Shown: positions 10,799 through 21,977, counted from the first letter of the stretch. The stretch: DNA of 64,000 bases from Sacculina carcini (GCA_916048095.2 OU696588.1:1757501-1821500); one strand, 5' to 3'. Made by a program: numbers and translations. The notes: generated by a model from the letters alone, not told the origin.

Positions 10799-10982
10799 CA
10801 GTGGCGGCGCCAGAATTTTTCCGGTCGGGGAATGAGGGGTCTAAGTAAAAAGATGTGGGGGCTTGGCGACACATGAGGAACTACACTCGATATGTTCATG
10901 GTCAGGATTTTTTAGTGAGGGGGACTTGGCACCTTTTTTGGGGAGCTTCAACCTCTCCAAACCCCCCTTGGCGCCGCCACTG
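10799..10982. mobile_element. 184-bp MITE with CAGTGGCGGCGCCA ends
   Basis: The terminal inverted repeats CAGTGGCGGCGCCA and TGGCGCCGCCACTG are perfect. The flanks CCTGTCAT and CCCGTCAT form an 8-bp target-site duplication with one mismatch, as expected for hAT elements. It is non-coding. A truncated relative in reverse orientation lies at about 27174-27330. Confidence 0.85.
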
Positions 10983-11256
10983 CCCGTCATTGGACGATTG
11001 TACGGTCGTTGTCATTGGCGTCTGTTTAAGCGCACCTGCATGTGTGTGTGTGTGTGCTGGTGTGGGCGTTATATCCCATACTCCGTATTTGGAGCTGAAT
11101 CTACATTTGACACTGGGCGGCGCAGTATTTGTATTTTTGTATTATTACTTTTATCGCCACGGTTTGTGAATTTAACTCGAGGTGTCAAAGCGTTGATGCT
11201 GCTTCCGCTTGATGATGTGGTGATCTGGTTTCTGCTCCATATTCTCAACGCCACTG

Positions 11257-11290
<34 letters not shown>

Positions 11291-11337
11291 TGAGCTGATT
11301 CTTGGCTATGCACGTGTGTGTGTGTGTGTGTGGTCAG

Positions 11338-11522
11338 GTGTTGTGAGGGGACGGGCGTATGTATGTTCGGTGTGTGGCAGCGTGTATTATAATCGTTCGT
11401 CGTTGTCGCGACACAAGAACTTGCACCGAGGACGCACCCGGTGTCCGTTTTGTGCTCGCATCTTCTCCACAGTGGCCAATATGCGCATTCACATCAAGAC
11501 TGTGCACAAGACAATGTTGTGA
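11338..11522 (+). CDS. C2H2 zinc-finger cassette A2 (terminal exon)
   Basis: It follows a (TG)n-GTCAG acceptor in phase 1. Finger 1 is YVCSVCGSVYYNRSSLSRH and finger 2 is CPFCARIFSTVANMRIH. Helix residues -1/2/3/6 are N,S,S,R and T,A,N,I. It is the shortest cassette: the protein stops five residues after the last zinc His region (HKTML), so nothing follows finger 2. Its nearest relative by finger 2 is A1 (FSTVxNMR), suggesting a local duplication. Confidence 0.92.
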
Positions 11523-12988
11523 CAATGGTGGTGAGGTGTGTTTTGGGAGCGATTTGGTGCACCGCTGGCCGTTGTGTTCCGTATAGCCCAGTGGTCTCTA
11601 ACCGCTTTTCTCTGATTCCACACTGTCAAATGAACCAATCTTATATTTTTCACAAATGCGTCGATGAATCCAATATATTCAGTTATTTTACTCAAACACT
11701 CGCTTGTCCTACTGTCCGAATTTCCCTCTTGGTGACGGCTTCATTCCCCAGAGGTTATTTTGGATCACTGGTGTCCAATCTACGCGCGATGTGAACGCAC
11801 AGGTGCATTGTGGTTGTTGGTTCTATGGTTGTTTGAGAGACGTCTTCAACACTCATTCACCACTGAGACGAGAATACCCATTTTTACGTGCATATTTGAG
11901 TCCTATGATTGTTATTCGTCTGAACTACGTTTAATTTTATTTTTTTTGGGACCGATTGGATTTGTATGTGCCATACCATTTGAATAACTTCTATCTATAA
12001 TCTTGCTTGTAAGGTTCAGGCCAACGCTCTATGGCTATGTACACCATGTATATACTGCAAGTGTACTTATATCTTGGAGTGTGCACGTTTTATCTGTGAT
12101 TTTACTGTGTATCAATTTGATTCATACAATACAATGAGACGATTGCACTGAAGGAGATTGCATTGAGAAGTTTGGTCATAACGCTTGTCTCCAATAATGC
12201 CACTTTCGTTTGCGAATTCCTCCGTCCCCGTCTTAACGGAACATCTGATTGCATTAAGGAAATGTCCGCATCAACTGGACACAAGCAGTTCACTTGGCGT
12301 AGTGTTCTCTGGTGGTATACCCAAATTTGCAATTTTCAAATACTTGGGATAGGCGTAATTGAAATTGAAAGCATTCGCCTTGCTTTCTAGCACGCATATG
12401 CACCTGTACGAGATTTCTTAACACCTCGATGCTGATTTCTGAATTTCTGATCCTGGGAACACCGAATTTGCAGTTGTCTTCTACCACTCAGAACCTATCA
12501 GCAACACGCGTATATCATATATATTCACGATCATAATCATATTGGAGACTGAGGTATTCTAAATATAATAATAAATAACATGTGAGCCTCTAACCTGTGC
12601 GTCATCGGCTAAGATTCGGGCTGCACTGTTAGAATTCATCCACTCGTCGTCATATTTCACGATAGTCCGAACTGTGCGCTTTCCTCAGTTGTTAATTTTT
12701 CGCCGTGTTGGCGTGGTGGCGTCAGACATTTCGCGCATTGCCGAGAACATTTGATCATCATTGATTTGGCGAGTCAGTATACTTCACTGGCTTCATTTTC
12801 CGTCACTTTTCGTATCCAGCCGTCTTCTTTTTGATACATTTCGAAATATCACCGTTCTTCGTCCGAAGTTTCTGAATTCGCTTCCACGTTATAAGTTCCA
12901 GATGATTTGTAGTATTTGTGCTCTGGATTCTAGTCGACGCTGTTCCAATTATGGTTGTGTGTTTGTGTACGTGTATGTGTGTGGGCAG
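11523..12988 (+). other. spacer between cassettes A2 and A3
   Basis: It holds a short hAT-like remnant at 11589-11770 (CAGTGGTCTCTAACC to GATCACTG), then AT-rich sequence with no convincing exon. Confidence 0.55.
11589..11770. mobile_element. short hAT-like remnant
   Basis: The ends resemble CAGTGGTxxxTAACC and GGATCACTG. The inside (AATGAACCAA, TTTTTCACAA) resembles the element at 53284-53506. No target-site duplication is visible. Confidence 0.4.
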
Positions 12989-13386
12989 GCTACATGTGCT
13001 GCTTGTGCGGCATCAGCTTCCGCAATCCCATGTCGTTGAGCCACCACAGGCGCGTTCATGACGGCAGCACACAATGCTGCTTCTGTCAGCGCGTGTTCAG
13101 TAGGATCGGCGTGTTGCGACGCCATTTGTCGCAGGTGCACAACATGTCCGAACAGGATGTGGCCGCCACCACCTGCTCCAAGCGCAACAGTGCCGGCAAC
13201 AGTTCACTGGCTTTACCACTCCCTCTACCTTCTCACCCTCCATCTCCGCGCAGCCACCCTCCTCTTCCCCCTCCGTTCAACGATCCTCCCCCACCTCCTC
13301 CGCTCAATCACCCTCCGCTCCGCTTCCATCCTCCGTCCTCGCCAGAAAGTCGTCGTCGTGGTTGCAAGACAAAGACAACTAGATGA
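12989..13386 (+). CDS. C2H2 zinc-finger cassette A3 with proline-rich tail
   Basis: It enters in phase 1 after a TG-rich tract and GGGCAG. Finger 1 is MCCLCGISFRNPMSLSHH and finger 2 is CCFCQRVFSRIGVLRRH. Helix residues are N,M,S,H and R,G,V,R. After NMSEQDV comes a tail of about 75 residues that is exceptionally Pro/His/Ser rich (PPLPPPF, DPPPPPPLNHPP) and ends basic (SRRRGCKTKTTR). Such tails often act as protein-interaction regions. Only A3 and B15 carry long low-complexity tails. Confidence 0.9.
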
Positions 13387-14425
13387 GCGTGTGATACTCT
13401 TTGGATGCTCACACTTTTATGGAGTGATTTTTATCTGCGCGTGGTTGATTGTGTTAGTTTTTGGATCATTGTTGATTGCGTAATTCGGACTTGTTTCTGC
13501 TTTCGTGTTGGTGGCGTGTCTATCGGCGTTCTAATTTTAGATTTTGTCTGAAGCATGATTCGCTGATTTTGCTTATATGATAATTATATTTTGGGGAACT
13601 ATTTTTAACATATTTTCTTCAAATTATCCATCGATGCTCGATGTGCTTGAATTAATTGCGACGATGATGTGCTGCTGTACTTTGATCATTTTTGACTTCA
13701 AAATAAATTTTCTATTCGGGCACAATTGGTTTTCAATAGTGATCGGTCATCTTGACATGACGTACACCACTGTTCTACCAATCAAGGTTTTTCGCTCATA
13801 GCGGTTGACGTGTGTAGTCTGTAACTTCGTGCCTGTCGATCTTGCATCAATTCGCCTGGTAGTTTGAGCTGCGTCCATTTCCTGGATGAACTATAATTCA
13901 GATCTTGCCAGTACGCGAACAATCTATTGGTCTCGGAAGTACTCGAAGGTCCCAGTTGGTGTGAGTTTTTAATTGATATTCCATCAATCGTGTCTCTGTG
14001 TCATCAATTGGGCTCTTTCCAACCTCTGGTTAGGGCCGGTATGGATGTTTCGTCGTCTGCACACAATCTTATCCTTACTTTATCATTGGATTTCCTATGG
14101 TCGGTAACCGTCTGAACGCGTTGAATTATAGGCGTTGGGATAGACTTATATCATCTCGCTCCAATGGACATGCCTCCAGATGAAATGCTGGGTTTCAGAA
14201 TAACACGAGCATTCGACTGGTGATGTTGATTGGTGTTTTAGGAGCGCTCCGGCCTGTTAGACCATACGACGATCCCAGTCCATGAAACTCGAAGAAAATT
14301 ACCCTCGCCCGACTGACTTGAATATCAAGTTGGAGTAGTGCCGACGCCTGATGGAGAATACATTTGGAGGATAGAAAGTACCGGAGGAGATCCGCCTCTA
14401 ATATGTGGTGCTGTGGTGCTCGCAG
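13387..14425 (+). other. spacer between cassettes A3 and A4
   Basis: AT-rich sequence with no repeat family or exon that I can support. The open frame starting at 14338 only becomes meaningful at the acceptor before 14426. Confidence 0.6.
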
Positions 14426-14676
14426 GTCCGGTATCGTGCGGTGTATGCGGGAGGGAGTTCCTCAACCGTAATTCAATGACACATCACCGCAAGGTGCACC
14501 AAGGACTGACCACGTGTCAGGTGTGCGGTCGTGTGTGCAACAGAGTATTTGACCTGCGCAACCATCTGAGAACAAGGCATGGTCTCAGTGAGCAACAAAT
14601 CGAGCAGATGTCGCCTAGCATGCGCTCCAGACAGCTTCAAGGAGTGGTTGTTGTTCGTCACGGCTTTTCCAAGTGA
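14426..14676 (+). CDS. C2H2 zinc-finger cassette A4 (terminal exon)
   Basis: It enters in phase 1 after GTGCTCGCAG; the upstream tract is TG-poor compared with A1-A3. Finger 1 is VSCGVCGREFLNRNSMTHH and finger 2 is CQVCGRVCNRVFDLRNH, with Cys where other cassettes have Phe or Tyr (GRVC instead of GRVY). Helix residues are N,N,S,H and R,F,D,N. The tail GLSEQQIEQMSP belongs to the LSxEQV family. AATAAA lies 92 bp after the stop. Confidence 0.9.
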
Positions 14677-14767
14677 TATTGTGTCAGCGTCGGTATTTAT
14701 TGCGCCGGCTTTTGCGATGCATTTTCCACTTTACTGGCGGTTGCAGTAATGATAAGCTCGTTGATGA

Positions 14768-14773
14768 AATAAA
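14768..14773 (+). terminator. poly(A) signal AATAAA for cassette A4
   Basis: A canonical AATAAA 92 bp past the A4 stop is consistent with the cassette being a terminal exon with its own 3' end. Confidence 0.55.
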
Positions 14774-15231
14774 TGCACATCTTGGTTTGATTTTGAGGTG
14801 AATTTTTATATTGTGTCTTGTCGGATGATCGTTTTGATACGAATTCAAGGCATATCAAGGCAATGCCCTACTTCACCGGAGTCATTTTCAGCAATAGGGA
14901 TCGTAATAGATCAGCAATCGTTTGTTTTCAAACAACCCAGCAAATCCTTCTTGTCTTCTTAGCCATCCTTGATGGGTTGCCACTTGCGCCAAATCCATGA
15001 ACACCTCAAAAATACCGTTCACTGAAACTGCATGTACTCTCATTAAGTTGTAAACAAATGAAAACCGATTGCATTGATCAAATATAATTTTTTATCCGGG
15101 CGTCCAGAAAAAATCGAATGCTCCGTCCGTATAACTGACCACGGGAACGTGAGTATAGCGTATATCGTGCACATGAGCATTGTTTTGTGCCTCTCATTCT
15201 AATCTGTGGTCGACCGTTGATATGTTGCCAG

Positions 15232-15425
15232 GAAAGAAAAAACAGTGTCCGATTTGTCAGCGAACTTTCTGCTCAGTAAGTTCCCTGCAGAAACACTCCA
15301 AGGTGCATGAAGGTCGCACGATCTGTCGCCTCTGTGGACGTGTGTATAGTCGCGTGTATCACCTGCGGAGACACTTGACCATGGTGCATCAAGTGCCTCA
15401 GGATGTCGTGCGGCGATTAGGATAA
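15232..15425 (+). CDS. C2H2 zinc-finger cassette A5 (terminal exon)
   Basis: It enters in phase 1 after GTTGCCAG and begins with a basic GKKKQ. Finger 1 is CPICQRTFCSVSSLQKH and finger 2 is CRLCGRVYSRVYHLRRH. Helix residues are S,S,S,K and R,Y,H,R. The tail QVPQDVVRRLG is a short version of the LSxEQV motif. It is the last cassette before the hAT insertion and module B. Confidence 0.9.
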
Positions 15426-15978
15426 GAAACACTAAGGAAACTACAGGATCGGCATTGGATAATTAATCGGCGGCCCAGACGAAATACATTGCTTTACATA
15501 TACATTTCTTTCTTCGTATTTCTATTGATTTTCTTCTGTCTAGGTCAAGTTCTTATTAATTTGAACTTGGATAAATGCAATGATTGGAAGTGCCAGTAAT
15601 ATACGAAGCACGTTTTTGCGAGGCCCTCAGGCTGCCTAGAGCTGGCCCCACTAAGCGAATTGCGTGGCCACATCTAATTTTCAACACTGCAAACAAGAAT
15701 CCACCAACCAAACACTACTGGTGCTGTACGATGTGTAGTTTCGAAGTGTGCGTGCTTTCATTTGTAGTTCTGGTAGTTTCGAAAGCAGAAGGATGCAGAG
15801 CCGGGCCCCCAATGCTTCACATTTATATTTATAACCCTTGCGCTACCTGCAGATGTTTTCACCTGAGCTTGCATTGTGATTATGGCTAAGAAAGAAATTC
15901 ATTATTTGGTGCTATATTTATAATAAGGCCTCATAAGTCCTCGCAACGGCTCTGGAAGGATGCGACTCCCCTTGGACA
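15426..15978 (+). other. spacer after cassette A5
   Basis: No gene supported. The open frame 15584-15889 has no recognisable motif. The hAT element begins just downstream. Confidence 0.5.
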
Positions 15979-15986
15979 CTCTAGAT
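15979..15986. repeat. 8-bp target-site duplication CTCTAGAT (left)
   Basis: Identical to bases 18668-18675 on the other side of the hAT element. Confidence 0.95.
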
Positions 15987-18667
15987 CAGGGGTCACCAAA
16001 CTACGGCCCGCGGGCCGAATCCGGCCCGCGACGTCAGTTCACCAGGCCCGTCGACGGTGAACTGACGTCCTTCCTCGGCTCGTGGTAGCTTCGCCTACGC
16101 TCTCACGTCACCATGGTTCCCATGGCTACACACACAAACACGCATCTTTCCCACCCCTAGATGAGTCCGGCTGTCAACACAGGTCCGACGCTCCAGTAAT
16201 ATTTACTTCTTTTTGCCTGTCATCCATTTTATAGGTATGTAACAAGGATTTCTTTGTTTGACAGTGATAGGTAAGTGGACTACAAGTGTGATTAGAGGTC
16301 ATAAAGTAACAAACATAGTATAATAATGCTATAGAAGCCTCGTGTTATTCACCTTACCATATTATGTGATATATTCTATTACTAAATGTACCTATAAGCT
16401 TTATATGTGCCTTTGGTGAGCCGTAGCTTCACCAGTGCAGTGTGGCAAATTGTTCACAATGAATTTTTGCCACACTGTGCAGTGACCCCTGAATCTTATG
16501 CTTTACTTATGTTTCAATAGGGTATTAATTATGTTTCTAATTCAATTTCTTTTTCATTTTCATATCCCGTTTTCTTCATCATTCAATATGGCTTCTAAGG
16601 AAAGAAAAGTGGACGCCGAGTGTCGCGTTTTCAATGAAGAATGGGGAGTAAAGTACTTCTTTGTGGAAACAAAGGACCAGAAAGCTAGTTGTGTGATATG
16701 TAGCGAAAGTGCTGCCGTTTTGAAAGAGTACAATATTAGGCGTCACTATGAAACAAAACATCTATCAACATATTCAAAGTTTTCTGGAAAGTTACGCTCT
16801 GAGAAATATGAGTCCATGAAACGTGGTTTAGAAACTCAAAGAAACGTCTTCACGAGAAGGTTTGCTGAAAATTAATCTATCACTCGTACAAGTTACAAAA
16901 TAGTGCATAAGATGGCAGTCCGAGGAAAACCGTTTACTGATGGCAACTTCGTCAAAGCGTGTATGATGGAAGCAGCAAATGACTTGTGTCCTGAGAAAGC
17001 CGATTTGTTTGGAAGTATTAGCCTTTCGACAAGTTCAGTTGTGCGGAGAACAGAAGAACTCGGAGAGAATATAGAGCTACAGACACGTGAGAAAGCTAGG
17101 AACTTCTTGTGGTATTATCTGGCGCTGGATGAGTCAACTGATATCTCGAGTACGTCACAACTTCTCGTCTTCATTCGTGGTGTCAATTTGGACTTTCAGA
17201 TAACAGAAGAGTTGGCATCCGTTTGCAGCATGCATGGAACAACAACTGGAAGATATATTTTTATGGAAGTGCAGAAAACTTTGCAAGACTATAACCTTCA
17301 GTGGAATCAGCTTCGAGATGTTGCAGTTGATGGAGGTAAAACATGGCTGGAGGGAGGAAGGGTCTGGTGAGGCAGATCAGGACTCAGTTGGAAGATCTTC
17401 AAATTCCAGGCGCTCTGTTCATACACTGCATCATACATCAGCAAGCACTCTGTGGGAAAGCCTTATATATCTCTTGTGTAATGAAACCAGTCGTTTCTGC
17501 TGTGAACTTCATTCGGGGACATGCACTCAATCACCGTCAGTTCCAGGCTTTTCTTGAAGAAATTCATTCTGATTTCTGTGACTTGCCTTATTACACAGCA
17601 GTGAGATGGCTCAGCTGTGGTAAAGTCATGTTTCGTTTTTACAAGCTCCGAAGCGAAATAGATGTTTTTCTCACTGAAAAAGATAGAGCCGATCCACAGC
17701 TGTCAGATCCTATCTGGCTGTCAAAGTTGTCTTTTTTGGTCGACATCACATCCCACATGAATGAACTGAACTTGAAACTTCAGGGAAAGGATAACCTCAT
17801 CTGTGATCTCTACAGAATCATCAAAGGATTCCGGAGAAAGCTGTCATTGTTTGAAGCACAACTGGAAGGATAAAACTTCTCTCATTTTCACTGTTTCAGA
17901 TAGTTTTGCGCTTCAATCGCTGAAGATGTCAACCTCGATTTTCCAAAAAAGATTATTCGTGACTTGAAGAAGCATTTTTTGGAGAGATTTTCAGATCTCG
18001 ACAGAACTGAGTGACATTCTTCTGTTGCAGAATCCGTTTGATTGTAACCTTGATGAAGTACCAGTTGAACTACAGTTGGAGCTCATTGATTTGCAAGCAA
18101 ATGACTTGTTGAAAGATAAGCACAGAGAAGGAAAACTTGTCGAATTTTACCGCTGCTTACCTGATCCTGAGTTTCCGAAATTGAAGAAATTTGCCGCTGG
18201 TATGCCATCAGTGTTTGGAACAACTAATGTCTGTGAGCAAACATTTTCAAAATGTTTTTCAAGTATGTGAAGTCAACACGTCGAATGAGACTGACTGATG
18301 AACATTTTAAAGCAATTCTCTTAATTTGATGCAGCAATTCAAAACCAAACATTGATGATATCTTGAAAGCCAAACGTCAGTTTCACAAATCTCACTTTTT
18401 TGCTGTTTAGTTTGTGAGATTCAGATATGTGCACACTAGGTCTTATGTATCTTTTTGCTTACGTCGCCTTCTTTGAAAACTTTTTAGTAAATAAAATGTT
18501 GGTTGTCTTTGTCTTTTGATTAACATGGAATGCTAAGCTTAGTTTTTCGTCTTTTCTCCCAGAGCTTTCGTTCTGGCTTGCAAGTATTGAACAGAATGAT
18601 TATGCTGCCCGCGCTCGTCATTCTTTCAGTTATCCGGCCCACTGTGAAAAAAGTTTGGTGACCCCTG
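15987..18667 (+). mobile_element. 2.7-kb hAT transposon, GTF2IRD2/ZBED type, decayed
   Basis: The inverted ends CAGGGGTCACCAAACT and AGTTTGGTGACCCCTG are intact, and the 8-bp target-site duplication CTCTAGAT is perfect. The left end also has the ACGGCCCGCGGGCC subterminal sequence, echoed by ATCCGGCCCAC on the right. The interior carries one broken transposase on the same strand, so this copy cannot make its own transposase but could still be mobilised. Perfect duplications suggest a fairly recent insertion. Confidence 0.95.
16591..18300 (+). pseudogene. broken hAT transposase (BED finger, RNase H-like, dimerisation region)
   Basis: The start MASKERKVDAEC at 16591 leads into a BED-type finger (CVIC...HYETKH) and stops at 16873. 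The frame resumes at 16903 with a hallmark AVRGKPFTDGNFVKAC and the catalytic-type ALDESTDISSTSQ, then shifts near 17345-17370. It continues with FIHCIIHQQALCGKAL and FLTEKDRADPQLSDP to a stop at 17873, and ends with PKLKKFAAGMPSVFGTTNVC. At least two stops and two frameshifts separate the parts. The family resembles general transcription factor II-I repeat domain protein 2 and ZBED genes, which descend from such transposases. Confidence 0.88.
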
Positions 18668-18675
18668 CTCTAGAT
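18668..18675. repeat. 8-bp target-site duplication CTCTAGAT (right)
   Basis: Matches 15979-15986 exactly. Confidence 0.95.
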
Positions 18676-19141
18676 AATGAGTGCAACGCATCAACACGCT
18701 AGGCTGCTTCGTTTAAATTACATGTCGCGTATATTACGCGCAAATGGGGATGCGTCCCTTTCCTTATAAACTGTAAAACACCCAGGTGTCACACAAGCAC
18801 AAATATTCTGGTACATGTATTGAACACAGCGCTCATAACATATTTGAGAGTACGAGTAACGTGGATATTCTTGTGCGAGATTTGCAGCGCAATTTCAACG
18901 GATCATCCTCATAGTACGCAAGCAGCAGACACCTGTAACGCACGCAAACACACACACACAGACACAATGACATATTATAATCGCAGCAATCACTAGGGAA
19001 GAGAGAAAACTCAACGCTGACTTCAGTTGGCCGTTCCATACTCCTCATAACATTCAGAACAGGTCTGTGATAATGAACAATCATCATATACATTGCATAT
19101 ATCACGCACACACACACACACAGACTCGACTTCTCACTAAC

Positions 19142-19197
19142 CTCTAGCCACAGGGCCGCCAAAGCGTCGGCAGGAGCCTGCGAGGTCCGGTGACAAC
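19142..19197 (-). CDS. candidate minus-strand mini-exon m13 (duplicated)
   Basis: On the minus strand it lies between ATTTCAG and GAG|GTTAGT. One reading (phase 1 in) gives CHRTSQAPADALAALWLE, open through the donor. The phase-0 reading ends in TAG just before the donor. It is homologous to the exon at 19380. Confidence 0.35.
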
Positions 19198-19379
19198 CTG
19201 AAATTGCAAAAACACGCAAATGTTTAGTTTCCGGCAATCACCTAGAGACGAAAGAGAACAAAAACGCTGACTTCAGTTGGCCGTTCCATACTCCTCATAA
19301 CATTCAGAACAGGTCTGTGATAATGAACAATCATCATATACATCAACACACACACAATGCTTCACAACTTCTCACTAAC

Positions 19380-19441
19380 CTCTAGCCATATAGATTCGAG
19401 GCGCCGATAAGAAGCCTGGGACTGACAAACTCGGCCACAAC
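19380..19441 (-). CDS. candidate minus-strand mini-exon m12 (duplicated)
   Basis: Its acceptor TTTTCAG and donor GAG|GTTAGT are the same as in the copy at 19142. The phase-0 reading VVAEFVSPRLLIGASNLYG ends at TAG and has good codon bias, so it may be a terminal exon. The phase-1 reading is open through the donor. Confidence 0.35.
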
Positions 19442-19807
19442 CTGAAAATGAAACGAAAAATGCCATTGCTCACATGCTCTTGTATGTGTCAAACCAAATA
19501 AATGTTTACATGGAAGAAAGACAGTTGCGGAATTGCAATTCGACACACAGTATCGCATTCTGAATTATCGAATCAATTATCAATTTCTTAATGTTGACAT
19601 TCTCCAGTTCCACGTGGTCAGAAGAGAAAGACCAACGCGGAGAGGTTGGATTGTCACGCACGTAGCAGCGTGGTGTAACGCACAACCGGTAGTTCATCAG
19701 GGCGATCAGCTCGCGCACGACACACAAGATGAACGGTTTAGTTGTGCGAATTAATCAAGTTAATTAATGAAGTTAAACACATACACTCAGACTGGATTGA
19801 AACGCAC

Positions 19808-19857
19808 CTGTGATATAGGCGTAGTTCTTAAACTTCGGCCATCAATCACCGCACACC
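19808..19857 (-). CDS. candidate minus-strand mini-exon m11
   Basis: A 50-nt segment between TTTCAG and CAG|GTGCGT. Only phase 1 is open (CAVIDGRSLRTTPISQ). It is phase-compatible with the mini-exon at 20125. Confidence 0.35.
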
Positions 19858-20124
19858 CTGAAACGACAAAAACGAACGCGTCAAACGAAGCAAAACACTG
19901 AGACGAGACAAGGTGAGAAATTTGGTCTAAAAATGTTGTCTCACAAGCAGCGTTCTGATACAGCGCAGTAGCGACGCTGTCTCAGCATAGCGGGCCAGAC
20001 CACACAATATCTGCAGATAGGGAACGCCGCACTGAACAAGATACGCACCAGTGCGGAGCTAGTCTGCACATTACCTTGTATACAACGGCGGAAACATAGG
20101 AAACAAGTAATGTGAAAAACTCAC

Positions 20125-20152
20125 CAATATAGGCACACACGACCGCAGACAC
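20125..20152 (-). CDS. candidate minus-strand mini-exon m10
   Basis: A 28-nt segment between TTTTTGCAG and ATTG|GTGAGT, with perfect splice consensus. In phase 0 it reads VSAVVCAYI and leaves in phase 1, matching the entry of the exon at 19808. Confidence 0.35.
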
Positions 20153-20255
20153 CTGCAAAAACACAAAACTATTAGAACTAGAACTATTAAACGCAGAAAG
20201 GCAACTCCTGTCATATCCTAACGTACATCTTGCAATACAAAATCATTTATCAAAT

Positions 20256-20508
20256 AATGTGGCCCACATGGTATTTCTCCGAGTTGAGGCCGACTTTATC
20301 GCAACACCCGGAGACTATGGAGAATGTGTACCGCAACTATCAGCCAACCAACACACACACGGACATACACACATGAGGTGTGTGTGTGTGCGAGTGGCGA
20401 CAGAGCTCAGTGTACGATGTTGTGACACAAAGACATGCTGACACACAGACAGACAGCAGTCGAGGTCACTGACACGCGACCGCGAAGGGAGGTCGGGTCA
20501 CATCGATA
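20256..20508. repeat. 253-bp duplicated segment, copy 1
   Basis: Nearly identical to 22559-22816. Read on the minus strand it holds an open stretch with codons biased to G/C at third positions (FSIVSGCCDKVGLNSEKYH), preceded by TGGCTGATAG. It may be an exon copied along with its surroundings. Confidence 0.9.
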
Positions 20509-20606
20509 GCGAAATGACTGAACAATTAAAAATAAACATAGCAATATTGATACCATAATCAAACTATAAAAAAAGAAAAATTTATTGGCAAAATGGACAG
20601 TCATAC

Positions 20607-20669
20607 CAGTTATAGCAGATATCAGCCCAATGTACGTCTGAAAATGGACGGGGACGTCGCTCTGGACAC
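20607..20669 (-). CDS. candidate minus-strand mini-exon m9
   Basis: A 63-nt segment between GTCACAG and CTG|GTATGA. The phase-2 reading CPERRPRPFSDVHWADICYN is compatible with the phase-2 exit of the exon at 20860. Confidence 0.35.
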
Positions 20670-20859
20670 CTGTGACAAACCAAAATTCTGGTTCAAAAAC
20701 GTGTGGAAGGAATAGAAGGATACATATCGGGCAGATACAATCAGACAGAGTATGTTATCGTCAGACCAGCGGTCAAGAGTAGCAAATACACATCGTCAAA
20801 CACATCATTTGAGTATCAACCCGCTGGTAATAATAAACGACAAACAATAACGTACACAC

Positions 20860-20924
20860 CTCAGCTTCAGCTCCATCAGCTTCAACCAGAAAACACTAGC
20901 CTTAGCCAACGACCAAATAACGAC
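20860..20924 (-). CDS. candidate minus-strand mini-exon m8
   Basis: A 65-nt segment between GTTTCAG and GAG|GTGTGTAC. In phase 0 it reads VVIWSLAKASVFWLKLMEL and exits in phase 2. Confidence 0.35.
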
Positions 20925-21227
20925 CTGAAACACAAAAAGAAACCATTCATGTGACCAGGCTAAAACAATACATAAGAAACAATCAAATGCCATAACAAAC
21001 TTACAATACATACAACAAACAATACATAATAAATGTCATATCAAAACGAACGCATACATTCAATGTACTGCACGCCTTCACGTGTATGTATGCAATTGAG
21101 TGAACACACACACACACGGGTTGGAAGGCGACATAAGTGATGTATGCAAAGCCATACGACCAGAACCACCACATCGTATGGGTATGTTCTGGGGTGTTCA
21201 TTGCAACGTGTCACATCAAAACCTCAC

Positions 21228-21263
21228 CTGTAATGACTGGCTGGGTCAAGACTCCTCCATCAT
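21228..21263 (-). CDS. candidate minus-strand mini-exon m7
   Basis: A 36-nt segment between TTCTACAG and ACAG|GTGAGG. In phase 1 it reads DGGVLTQPVIT. Very short; supported by splice consensus only. Confidence 0.3.
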
Positions 21264-21466
21264 CTGTAGAACACAATACAACACGACCAGCATGAAGACA
21301 CCAGCAGACACATACATATAGGAAGAAACATAAAAGAAGAACAACCAATCAGACGCACAATGAACCGTCACAGAAAACAAGCTCCGGTGGAAACCGCGAA
21401 TGTGAGATTCAAGCTTTCATCATGATTCATATAGCAGCGATATTCTGGAGGACTGGCGAGACTCAC

Positions 21467-21514
21467 CTAGAAAATGAATCCACAATTGAACAGAACATGT
21501 GTTGTCAACGGAGC
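21467..21514 (-). CDS. candidate minus-strand mini-exon m6
   Basis: A 48-nt segment between TTGTTTCAG and CTAG|GTGAGT. In phase 1 it reads SVDNTCSVQLWIHFL; in phase 0 it reaches a stop at the donor. Confidence 0.33.
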   Translation of the reverse strand, partial: APLTTHVLFNCGFIF

Positions 21515-21713
21515 CTGAAACAAACAATTGTGCGGGAATATTAGAGTCGGTATTGCAGAGACACAATTCAGTGATCACAAGGAAAAGACGCATCAGAGAC
21601 AACATCAAACAGGGAACTCCAGTGTTTTCTGCATAGCCAGTGGCTGAAAGCGAGCTGGATATGTCATCATTAACACAACTGAAAATATACACACAAATAC
21701 AACAATTACCAAC

Positions 21714-21774
21714 CTGTTTTTGGTGCGGCTTGCTTGCTTGCTCCGTTTTATCAGCAGGCCCGCTTCTAAACAAT
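21714..21774 (-). CDS. candidate minus-strand mini-exon m5
   Basis: A 61-nt segment between TGTTTTCAG and ACAG|GTTGGT. It is open in phase 1 (CLEAGLLIKRSKQASRTKN) and phase 2; phase 0 has a stop. Confidence 0.33.
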
Positions 21775-21977
21775 CTGAAAACAGCAAAACAAAACCACAC
21801 AACGCATTAGCAACTAAAGACCGGCGGCGTAGAAACCGCACAGGTAGCACAGTTTGAGTGTCAGAAGGAAGGCAACATGGTAGCATCGTCACAGCATAGC
21901 ATACGAAACAAAACATTCACGTATTCATCAATCATATCGGACGAGAAAAATTGGCACACCGGGCCAACAAAACTCAC

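Larger units (their letters stand above)
18984..19441. repeat. tandem duplication of about 220-bp unit containing a minus-strand exon
   Basis: Unit 1 (18984-19200) and unit 2 (19232-19441) share CGCTGACTTCAGTTGGCCG, TGATAATGAACAATCATC and the sequence TTCTCACTAACCTCTAGCCA. Each contains one candidate minus-strand exon with the same splice sites. Confidence 0.85.
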
